Assembly: GCF_052857255.1 (NCBI RefSeq) | Contig: NC_135500.1 | Coordinates: 101,765,394-101,829,393, forward strand | Direction of reading: 5' to 3' | From: Amblyomma americanum | Taxonomy: Eukaryota; Arthropoda; Arachnida; Ixodida; Ixodidae | Length of the DNA: 64,000 nt | In this document: positions 20,263 to 28,768 of the stretch, one piece after another | How positions within the stretch are numbered: position 1 is the first letter of the stretch | Layout of the letters: each line of letters begins with the position of its first letter | Notes under the pieces: generated by a model | The model's input: only the letters and a program-made list of their open reading frames with translations | The model's database searches: none | Told to the model about the DNA's origin: nothing | Position numbers and translations under genes: made by a program

Positions 20263-20545
20263 TATAATTTTTGAAAATGAAAAACCAACTAGCTCAGATG
20301 TCAATTCTGCTTCAGATATAAAATTTCACATGCATTGCTTTGTTTCAATGACCGACTAAGAAAGAAACAGCGGTTTCTGTGAGCGCAACTATTTTTCACA
20401 CTAGCTTTCTACAGTAAACCATGTTTATCGCGACCTAATTCACACTGACTTGCTGCACGGCCCCAGCACTACTGTGTATAGCTTCATGGATTCAAATGCT
20501 TGTTAGCTCTGAGCCCTTGGGCTTGCACTCGTTAATGCAGAAAAC

Positions 20546-20726
20546 CTCGGAAAGGGCAACCAGAGCTTCAAGCTTTAAGCCATAGGTATTCAGAAGCTCA
20601 GTGGTCTGTGGGAGAACTTTTGGCTGGGTGACACAGTAGCAAATGCTTCTCCAGCTACTTTCACTCCATTGCAAAAAACTCGCACAGCGGAGACCTGTCC
20701 TCCATGTTGCATTGCAGAAACAATCA
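20546..20726 (-). CDS. Exon-like block C of unassigned gene
   Basis: The acceptor TTTGAATTTCAG ends at 20727. From 20726 down, the frame that fits block B's phase (2) is open for 77 codons to a TGA at about 20492. Its second half looks protein-like (VLPQTTELLNTYGLKLEALV). In the first half a different frame looks better (VSAMQHGGQVSAVRVFCNG, then VKVAGEAFATV), which points to one or two indels from decay or assembly error. The donor is uncertain; GAG|GTTTTC at 20546 would keep phase 0 into block D. Confidence 0.3.
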
Positions 20727-21358
20727 CTGAAATTCAAAGCACTCATAATAAATGCACACCTACCTTCCAACACAGCTTCATAATAATGGGTATAATTATT
20801 GGAGTAAAATACCAGTCAGTACATGTAGTTTTCAGTTTATCCAAAAATTATAAGCAACCGACAAACAATAAACATTAAAAGAGAATTAAAATAACCAGAA
20901 TTGTTTAAAAAATCTGTCAGAAGAATTATGTGACATCCACTACACTCCAGCAGTTCTTCGCCTTTGTGCACCTTCAAACCACACTTTCTTACAGGCACAT
21001 TTGCACAGAAATTGCGTTGAAACTGATCTTTAAGAATCTTTATTGGTGCAACAGTAGGGGAAACCAGGTTTTACTCAAAAACGAAGGGCCCTACACATTT
21101 CATCACAAGCCCAGATGGTGCACTTGAGTCGCCTCTTATGCTTATGCAAGAAACAGGAACAGAGATATCTTGACTAAATCAAAAAAGAGGAAGTGCAGTG
21201 CATGTGCAATGCAGAGAAGATATAAGCAATACCACACTAAAACACTGGGAGGATTCTAAGAGTAGGTGAATGCATGAATGGGTGGCAATCAGGTGGCTAA
21301 ATGAGATTAGGAAATTTGAGGAAAAAGGGTGGTAGCATGTGGCACAGGAGACAGTTAC

Positions 21359-21501
21359 CTAAAATGAACTAGAGAACCATTGTTCTGCACTAATTTTAAC
21401 AGCACATTCACACGACAGACAAAATCACTAACTCCAGGAACAGACTGATCATCATGCAACTCAATGTCAATCACCATTGCAAATGGCACCAGCACCGCAG
21501 A
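21359..21501 (-). CDS. Exon-like block B of unassigned gene
   Basis: 143 bases with acceptor CTTTTCCTCATGTGCAG (ending at 21502) and donor AG|GTAACTG at 21358 downward. Only one frame is open: SAVLVPFAMVIDIELHDDQS, then VPGVSDFVCRVNVLLKLVQN, then NGSLVHF. Its entry phase (0) matches the exit of block A. The family is not recognised. The only open frame and the consensus splice signals make this the best supported exon of the set. Confidence 0.5.
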
Positions 21502-21724
21502 CTGCACATGAGGAAAAGTAGACATATTTTTGCTCTCAACTTTGAGCAGCAGTCAGCTGCGCTTTTAGGAGCAAAGCTCTAAAGTACGGCAACATTGGCA
21601 CTTTGTTTTACTGACATGAGGGTGCTTGTGAGCGTGCAAGTCCCATGTTTGTTTTGCACCAAATGTGTTAATTGCGAGGTATGTTTAACTAAAGAGGGGC
21701 ATCTAACATGGGCATCAGCTCTTC

Positions 21725-21830
21725 ATTACTTCCCTTCTATATCCCTCCCTTATATCACGGTTCAAGAGTCCATCAAAATGTGAGAGTTACTGTTACATTT
21801 CCTTGAATTTTCCTTCAACTAATTTTAAAA
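21725..21830 (+). mobile_element. Old SINE 3' fragment
   Basis: Plus-strand match to the long-type SINE 3' half: TTCCCTTCTATATCCCTCCC, then ACGGTTCAAGAGTCCA, then ATTTCCTTG. Diverged and headless. 21835-22340 shows no gene. Confidence 0.5.
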
Positions 21831-22345
21831 ATTTTCAAGTATACAGCTTTAAGAAGGTAGAGGTACAAACTGTGCAGTATAACCATGTGCTATATCAATA
21901 AACCAGCAATAAATCTGTGCTGACAGCAGCTTGCCCAGTGCATTGCAAGGATGCTATACCATACAAGGATTGGTGTCATCGTGCAATGTTACATTACTGA
22001 CTGACATTTTGGTCTCTGTGTCAGAAATACTGGTAAACCATCATTGTAGAGCACAATGTTTTTAAAGTGATAAATGAACATATAGGTCCTTTTCGAGGAC
22101 ACATATGCATACCAGGCAACAGGTGTGCAATGTCAAAGCACGTTTATGTTAACAGCAGCTGCGTCAAGAGCTACATCAGGGACTATATTTTGTACAAGTC
22201 TACAGTTCTGGTAATTATAAGCTGAGGTACTGCTGTGAAGTGCATGTAGAGTTTCATGCATTTCTAAACCTAGCTGCAAGCCTATATTGAAAATATTTTT
22301 CTAAATAGGCAGCTAAGATATGCATCACTGAAAAAGAATAACTAC

Positions 22346-22421
22346 CATGAACGGATCAGGAGGGATGACACAGCCAAAGGCAGGAAGCACGCATGGCCCA
22401 ATAGATGCTGGCCGCTGGCAA
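22346..22421 (-). CDS. Exon-like block A of unassigned gene
   Basis: 76 bases between acceptor TTTATTTGCAG (ending at 22422) and donor ATG|GTAGTT at 22345 downward. The frame CQRPASIGPCVLPAFGCVI, then PPDPFM, exits in phase 0, as block B requires. A possible first exon further upstream is a short ATGAATCGCATGGCCG followed by GTGAGTCC near 24333-24350 on the minus strand, but the connection is not shown. Confidence 0.4.
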
Positions 22422-23111
22422 CTGCAAATAAATACATCCAGAGCAACAGCTGTCAGTGGCTGTAGCCATGTCATGACTGACAAGAGAGGAAATCGTCTAC
22501 TGCTCTAAAAACTAAACTTAGACGTAATATAAGTAAATAAAAACCAATGAGCTAGCACATGACAAAACAAATGAACAGATTTTATGTAATGCACCCATAT
22601 ACATTCTTTGAGAAGAGTCACAATGACTGTTATAACCACACTGAAAGATGAGCTGGCTGAAATACCGCACATCAATTTGAATATAGGATGTGTAGGTTTT
22701 CATTAATTCCTATCATGGTGCCTTGCACCAATGTCTAGGTATTAAATTGAAAGTTGCAACCAGTCTGCCTTGGTTAAATGAGAAGAGAGAATGGAAAAAA
22801 GCATGCCTTCACTAGCAAGAAGCTTGATATCTCACAGCACAGCTTGGCATCATAAAAAAATTGCTAGCGCATTTAACAGATCTGCATACAATTAAAAGCT
22901 GCACAAATTTGTCGACTGGCAATGCAAGTAAGGGCAAGAGAAACAAAAAAATACCAAAGAACACTCGTGAGTGCGGCGAAGGGAGGTCTGTGGGTAGGAT
23001 CCCGTGCCAGGGAAGAGTTCCGAGCTCGGAGAATCGCCGGCACCACAGCTGATGGCACGCAACCAAAAATAAATAACAAAGCGAAAATAAGCAACAAAAA
23101 AACCATCGACA

Positions 23112-23279
23112 ATGGCGAACGACTTGAATGCGGGCCACAAAAGCGAGGGATATAGCAAAAATGTAGAAATCCTAAATAATTGTGCAGTTGCATATCCGAC
23201 AGCTCGCAGCGCTCAGAAGGAGAGGAAGCATCAACGTTTACAGCTCAGGAGACGCAAGATTGATCTAACTTTGACATAA
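23112..23279 (+). CDS. Small unassigned reading frame
   Basis: A 55-codon frame with a good start context (GACAATGGCG): MANDLNAGHKSEGYSKNVEI at the start and a basic end (KERKHQRLQLRRRKIDLTLT). No family recognised and no neighbouring exon signal followed. It may be chance. 22430-23110 holds no supported gene. Confidence 0.2.
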   Translation: MANDLNAGHKSEGYSKNVEILNNCAVAYPTARSAQKERKHQRLQLRRRKIDLTLT

Positions 23280-23453
23280 CACTGCCTCAAATCCTGTTCC
23301 ACTGGGGAAGCACAGACAAGTTTACAAATGACAAGGCGATGAATATGAACTAGCCTTTCGCATGCCATCACTGTCTCAAAATTTAGTATGAGGCATATTA
23401 AGGCACAAGCACTAATCCGATGAGTACTAACCCTGAGCAAAATAGTGCGGTGT

Positions 23454-24050
23454 CTGAAGGAAGGAAGGAAGGAAGGAAGGAAGGAAGGCCTCAGACGTTG
23501 CTGGCACATACCCACTACGGGGGAGTGGCCAAGACACAGGCGGTTACTTACTGGATACAGGAAAGGTTTGACGGGAAAAGGAGTGGTAATAGTATGTAGC
23601 CTAAGAGATTGGAAAAGGGAAGGAAAGGGGTCCAGTTAACTTGGAGATCAAAGACGGGACAATTGCTTAATGTGCATAATGCCTGTAATGTTGCAATGTC
23701 GTACTGATTGAGGGCGGGAAAAAGAAATTAGAATGGGAGTCGCTGCGTTTCTTGAAGAAAATTTTGCACAGCAGAGCGCACACTCCTGTCGCTTCGTCCA
23801 AGCAAAGAAGCGCCAATGGAAAGAAAAACCGCGGAAGACACAGGCAAGCCCAGTTGGTGAAATGGAATCTGCAAAATAGTCTTCCTCAAATGAGAAAAGC
23901 GGCGGCAGAACAGCAGGAAGTGATCTATTGTCTCAGGTTCGGCACAAAAAGGGCACAGTGGGGAAGCTGATCGCAGCTGGCCTAGCGCGAGCGCTCCGCC
24001 ACGCGGCACTTCTCGCTCATCGTCTTCTACGCAGTGCAAATCCATGCTTT
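23454..24050 (-). mobile_element. 5'-truncated LINE, C-terminus and 3' UTR
   Basis: The minus-strand coding end 24045-23728 has the terminal zinc-binding block of RNase H-type or R1-like LINEs: CPFCAEPETIDHFLLFCRRF, then LRKTILQIPF, ending QETQRLPF. The 3' UTR (23490-23727) ends in a CCTT repeat (23456-23489 as AAGG in plus). This LINE family differs from LINE-A and LINE-B. No clear target duplication was found. Confidence 0.75.
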
Positions 24051-24805
24051 TGCGCCGAGTGTCGAAGCGCTAGCAAGCGAAAGCGTAACTCTGTTGTGAT
24101 ATCTGGTGCCATTTTTATTTACCACGGCACGCGAGTAATAAATGCAAATAAAGACAATGAGAACAACACTTGTCATGCAGGATATAGGCCCTGCTTTTTT
24201 GGCGCCGCATTATAGCTGCGGCAACCGCAGGCGGACTGCCTCCACTCACATCCCTATATAGCCGCATACAAATAGCGCGTGTGAATACAGATCATTAGCA
24301 AAGAAACGCAGAGCGGGACTCACCGGCCATGCGATTCATCCAGGCTTAGTAAAACGGCGCAGGAGTCTTCGTTCCCCTAACAGATGAAAAGACGTCGCAG
24401 CACTCTTCATGGCTTACCCGTTCAAACTCGCCAATGTTGACAGGCCGAAATCCTGGTCGTTGGCTTCCAAAACACACTCCTGCTCACCTTCCTATTGAAT
24501 GAGTTCCTCACATGTGTCCGCCGTACAAATACTCAAGCAATGCCTCAAAGAGGCAAATAATAAAAAAAAAAACACGACGTGTCGGTTGCGCTGCAATGGC
24601 GCCGACGGCTGCGCTTTCGTGTCGGTGAAAAATTACAACCGACAAAAAAATTTGTTTTTTAAACCACGAATACTTATATTATCTTCACAACAAAGACACT
24701 GCATTTATTTTAAATTATTTTTAGATTATTTAAGAATACTAAAGTGCTTTCAGTTACTTTTTCTGGCATGTCGTTTGTAGAAGCTGCGATCCTGTGATCC
24801 CCTGA

Positions 24806-25123
24806 AGTGACCCGGATGCCCTAGCAGACGACGGAGCAGACGACGGTGTTGACAGAATGCAATTTCGTTTGATGCCAGATAAAATCACTAAGTTGCGACA
24901 AAAACAGCGAAGAAAAGCGCCGTATCTCAAGCTGGCGAATATCGTGGATAAGTTGAACGCAATTGGCACGATGGAGAGTAGCTGCGATGCATTAATTTGC
25001 GCGACACTGGCACGCTCACCGGAGATCATGAAACTTAACAGCTTAATCGGTGACCAGTACAAGCGGATTGCTTTGATATCAACTGCATTACGAAACTACG
25101 TCGATACTTGCGTCTCACTTTAG
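24806..25123 (+). CDS. Unassigned reading frame, possible exon
   Basis: Open from 24806 to TAG/TAA-terminated end at 25123, 105 codons; first Met at 24857. An acidic start (DPDALADDGADDGVD) leads to a basic stretch (KITKLRQKQRRKAPYLK) and a helix-prone end (LNSLIGDQYKRIALISTALR). A pyrimidine-rich acceptor-like TTTTTCTGGCATGTCGTTTGTAG ends at 24780, but the first in-frame codons after it include a stop at 24803. Product unknown. Confidence 0.25.
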   Translation, partial: SDPDALADDGADDGVDRMQFRLMPDKITKLRQKQRRKAPYLKLANIVDKLNAIGTMESSCDALICATLARSPEIMKLNSLIGDQYKRIALISTALRNYVDTCVSL

Positions 25124-25129
25124 CTAATA

Positions 25130-27790
25130 TGCAACAGTGGGTAGCACTCGCCGCATCCTGATCGCGTGTAGTTTAACAAGCAAGAGCCCACTAGCGCATC
25201 GAAGCAGGCGTGTTTTCGAGCTCGTATCGTTACGAAAAATACGAGTTGTTTCGGCACGTACTGGAATTGAAGTTCTCAGCCTGTGCGTCACGGACGGTGA
25301 GGATGGCGTCGTGGACGATCTTCACTAAGACTCGCCGCAAAGCAGCCGATAACCCAAGCATATGTGCGTTAAAGGTTGTTCACCAGTAGTGCAAGCGTGG
25401 GCATAAAGTATCGCTCAGTCGCAGCGCCAGTCGCTCGCTTCTCGATTTTCCAGCCTTCCGATCTGTTGAGGCAATCAGTGAGCCAGCGGGAGTGAGCGAG
25501 GCGAGCTTTCGGGAACGACGCCGCCCGCGGGCGCGCCGGGCAATGAACTACGCGCTACCCCCTGGCTGCCCTAGTCGTCGCTAAGCCTAGCCGGTTTCGC
25601 ATCGATGCAGCAGCTGAGTGCACTTCGAAACTGGCTTGCGCTGAGGTGCTGCTCTCGTCATCGTTTTACTGTGAACCTCGTCTCATAGTAAAACAAAGAT
25701 ATGCTCGGTTTCCGCGACACCTTCAGGAGCGGAGCCAGCTGAGGCCAGGGGAGCCGCGATTGAGCAGCAGCAATTAAAGGCGCCGTGGGGAGACATTTTT
25801 TTGTATTCCTGTTATCGCTTCTACCAACGACTCGATATTGGCCAACGATACTCCATCCCACGGCTTAGTATGGACTTGAACAAACATTACTGTCGCATAT
25901 TTCTGACGCTGGCGGCCGGTATTCAGGCTGGCATTCCGCGCCCGTACGTTATCATGTCGCTAAACTGTATGGCCGTGGTGCACATCAAAACCCCCAGACA
26001 TCCTCCTTTTCGCTCAGATAGTCATAGCACACAGTCACACTGGGACCAGAGTAGTTTAGAGGACCGAGCGCGGGTGCACAGGAGCTAGACTGTGTCAAAG
26101 CAGGCGACACTCTTTAAAGCGCGCGGTTGATGTCTGTCCCAGGACTTTACTCTCATTTCGACCGAGAATCAAATCGGTTCAAACTCGCCGGCCGCCACAT
26201 TTCACCTTCGGCTGCATACGCTGCTGTCTAAAGTTAGCGACATTTTCGTGTCACCGTCATGAAATTTTCAGTGAAGGCAATGAACGACATCGTAAAGTAT
26301 TTTTTTTGCTATTTTATGATAAGCACCACGTCACTGCCGCTAAAAAAAATTCTCCGCCAACACTGCATCAGCGTTGGACTTAAGAGCGTTAGCTACGAGA
26401 GCTTCAAGTGCTTAGATCGGGGTGCTAGATCGGGGTGCTCAGGAAACGTGGAGAAGACAAAATACAAACATCTGAGGGAATTTCGTTTCGGAAACATTCG
26501 TTCTAAGATACAAGCAGCGTCATCTACTTCAAAGATTTTGCACTACTATTGCGATTTACAGCCACCTTCGCTATATCCGGTATGTTTCCTCCTTATATAT
26601 CAGTTAACGAATTTTATAAACGTGTGCATTACAAGATGAATTGTTTGACTGCATCCGGAACTCTCTGCGACAAACGATTAGGCCTTATGGCCGTCTGGAA
26701 GTCCCCGGAATGCACGGTTTAGGGGCGAAAAGGTCGTCGGTGCGAATCCCACACATATTTTGGGCTTCATCTAAATATTTATTTTATCCCCAGGAACATG
26801 ACAAGTGAAATGACACCACTTCGATCGTTATGCGTCAAACGGGCGGCCCCCAAATTTGATGCAAATGGGGGTCCCCGGGGTTCCACTTCGATAGCCGCTA
26901 TACTGGCATATGTAAAACGGATCGAAGGTATCTGTGACAACTGAGGCTCTACGCGCCCGCTGTTGCTATGTGATATAGTGTGGTAACTGTCTTGGCTAAT
27001 TTGACCTTCCCTGCAGACAGACGTGTCCTTGACAAACGTAAGTAGTAAGAGGTGACGCTCTTAAAACTGAAACGCGCGGAAAAATGATATCGGGGTTGCT
27101 TTGAACATTTATACAGAGAACTGCGTGCATGTACACACATGCTGCCTTTGTGTAGCCGGATGGTTATGGCGAGTAATTTTCCCTGATTGGCAATTAACGA
27201 CATTCTTTTCCGCGACGCATAGAAGTGTCCTTGGTTTTTTCTGCGCATATAGTAGTAGCGGTACATTATGTTACAAGGCTTGAACATGTCACAGAAACCA
27301 AGAGGACACTGACTTTCAGTAGCGCCATTCGACTTGCGCACACCGATTGGTGTGCAGGCGCTGTCGTGGGTGCAGCTACATGCCGCCACCACAAGAGCGT
27401 GCGGATACGCAGGCACCGCTGGCTTCACCGCTTGTGCATACAGCTTTTTGGGCTTTCAAAGCCGCATTATACTTTTGAGCAGGCACTTCTTTCGTCACAT
27501 TGTCATGTGGGAACAGAAGGGAATTAGGTGAGTGCTCGAGCAGTGCCTCTCCTCTCAGCCAATTCTCGTTCGGTGAGAGAGCCAGGTCGCGGAAATCGAG
27601 TTGATTCGCCAATGTGAATGAGCAGTTCATTTCGCTCGGTGCCAGTCACCAACAGACCAGAGCACCTCGCATCCTCTTCGCGACTCGCCACAGTGAACGC
27701 GCTTTGAAGCATCTTTGGTCAATTTGATCCTATCGCTGTCACACGACCGCACGACAGTATTTCTAGAATTCTGCAGTAAAATAATTACCC
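25130..27790. other. Stretch without supported gene
   Basis: 25430-25640 is GC-rich with CpGs. 26259-26639 has an open frame without recognisable motifs. 26700-26765 has a GGTGCGAATCC that recalls a pol III B-box, but no tRNA fold around it. Nothing can be called. Confidence 0.4.
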
Positions 27791-27802
27791 TCACCAGGAA
27801 TC

Positions 27803-28309
27803 TGTCGTATGACACATCCCACGATAGTTATCTATCGCGCGGCACAATCCACGACAGGTATCTGTCGCGTGCCTCATTCCACGACAGGTATCTGTCGCGC
27901 GGCATATCCCACGACAAGCTGTTGTGTCGCGCGACAGGCCGCACTACAGGTACTTTTGTCGCGTGAAAAGAGGCGCGCTAGAAGTCTGTCGCGCGACTGA
28001 ACCCACGACAGGCAATTTTGCTGAGGCACGCAATCTCTGTCGCGCGGCACGACTCCCACTGTCGCGCGACAGTACCTGCGACAGAAACCTGTCGCGCGAC
28101 AAATGCTGCGACAGGGACCTTCTTCGCACGACAAAATGCAGGAAAGATGTCTGTCGTGTGGCAGAACCTACTACAAACAACTTTGTCGCGCGAAAGAACC
28201 CACGACACGAAGCTTGTCGCACGACACAAGGCACGACAAGACAGCTTGTCTTGCGACACAAAATTGTGTCGCGCGACAGATCCGCGACAAAAAATTCTGT
28301 CGTGCGTTT
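27803..28309. repeat. Right subterminal array: 30-bp units with TGTCGCGCGACA core
   Basis: About 18 cores related to the palindrome TGTCGCGCGACA. Start positions are near 27803, 27833, 27863, 27893, 27925, 27957, 27987, 28017, 28038, 28060, 28090, 28122, 28152, 28184, 28215, 28247, 28267 and 28298. Spacing is mostly 30-32 bases, with three short steps of 20-22. Between cores a half-core (CCACGACAGG) recurs. The last core runs into the right terminal inverted repeat (28290-28317). All six frames across the array give low-complexity Arg/Cys/Ser-rich products of the repeat. It is not a CRISPR: the spacers are themselves repetitive. Confidence 0.9.
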
Positions 28310-28317
28310 TGATCGGG
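28290..28317 (-). repeat. Right terminal inverted repeat of the 14.7-kb element
   Basis: The reverse complement reads CCCGATCAAAACGCACGACA and continues AATTTT, mirroring 13621-13648. It is followed by TA (28318-28319) and the resumed LINE-A nuclease sequence. Confidence 0.6.
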
Positions 28318-28412
28318 TACGACTCAGCCAACACGTGCGAGGAAGCGAGGAACCCACCTGTGTCGCAGTGCCCTGTTGTGACACATCCCATCGCCCTGGG
28401 AAATCAAGGTGC
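28318..28412 (+). pseudogene. LINE-A copy 1: nuclease segment resumed
   Basis: Continues the ORF2 nuclease interrupted at 13620. TAC GAC TCA GCC encodes Y-D-S-A, then EEARNPPVSQCPVVTHPIAL and GNQGAR, matching ARNPPVPQCPVVTHLIA on the minus-strand copy near 40560-40500. It is broken again at 28412 by a LINE tail. Confidence 0.8.
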
Positions 28413-28768
28413 GCGATATCAATCAATCAATCAAAGGAAGCTTTATTTCATAATTCAAAAAAAAATTGTACAAAATATTTGGACCGATAGCCTACATGGC
28501 TAGTGTCCGGTCCAATACAAATCAAGTCATTTAGGCATTTAGGCAACCACATAAATATGTAAAGTGAGAAAAAAATGAAAACAGCGAATTAACACAGCAA
28601 AAGCATCCAGTGTCCGATCGCATGCAAAAACAAGGCATTTTGGCAAACGTACAAGGAAGGTGTACACCGGCATTTTAAGAAACACAGAAACACAAAAAGG
28701 AAATCACATGATTACTTGATTATGCAAGAAATATAATTTAGAAGGTAGTTTAAAATTTCTGGCAAGCT
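28413..28768 (-). mobile_element. LINE 3' UTR fragment inserted in LINE-A
   Basis: A minus-strand insertion. Its 3' end, at the left, is a TGAT repeat (ATCAATCAATCAATCA in plus) preceded in reverse by GAATTATGAAATAAAGC. The rest is AT-rich 3' UTR without coding. It separates two adjoining LINE-A nuclease segments. ATAT at both joints may be a short duplication. Confidence 0.7.

Larger units (their letters stand above)
13621..28317. mobile_element. Putative 14.7-kb TIR element inserted in LINE-A
   Basis: The left end reads CCCAGTCAAAACGCACTACA (13621). The right end, reverse-complemented, reads CCCGATCAAAACGCACGACA (from 28317 back). These agree at 17 of 20 positions, and weaker similarity runs on for about 8 more. 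TA flanks both ends (13619-13620, 28318-28319). Removing the segment and one TA rejoins the LINE-A nuclease frame as ..GY-DSANTC.., matching the intact order in the second LINE-A copy (GYLSAQPTC). Each end has its own subterminal repeat array. Contents: three Penelope-like copies, a SINE, a LINE tail and minus-strand exon-like blocks. No transposase was recognised, so the superfamily is open (TA duplication fits Tc1/mariner-like or ISL2EU-like elements). Confidence 0.6.

Noticed and set aside
14106..22421. Calling the exon-like blocks a named host gene (OB-fold or telomere-binding type)
   Set aside because: Only a loose resemblance in block D; frames in C, D and E are ambiguous, so no name is given.
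26695..26765. Possible tRNA gene (GGTGCGAATCC box)
   Set aside because: No acceptor or anticodon stem can be paired around the B-box-like sequence.
27803..28309. CRISPR-like array
   Set aside because: Regular spacing invites the idea, but the spacers are themselves degenerate copies of the unit, the setting is eukaryotic, and the array abuts a terminal inverted repeat.
27874..28503. Overlapping long open frames on both strands rich in Arg, Cys and Ser
   Set aside because: They are translations of the 30-bp array and change with frame in step with the repeat; no domain.
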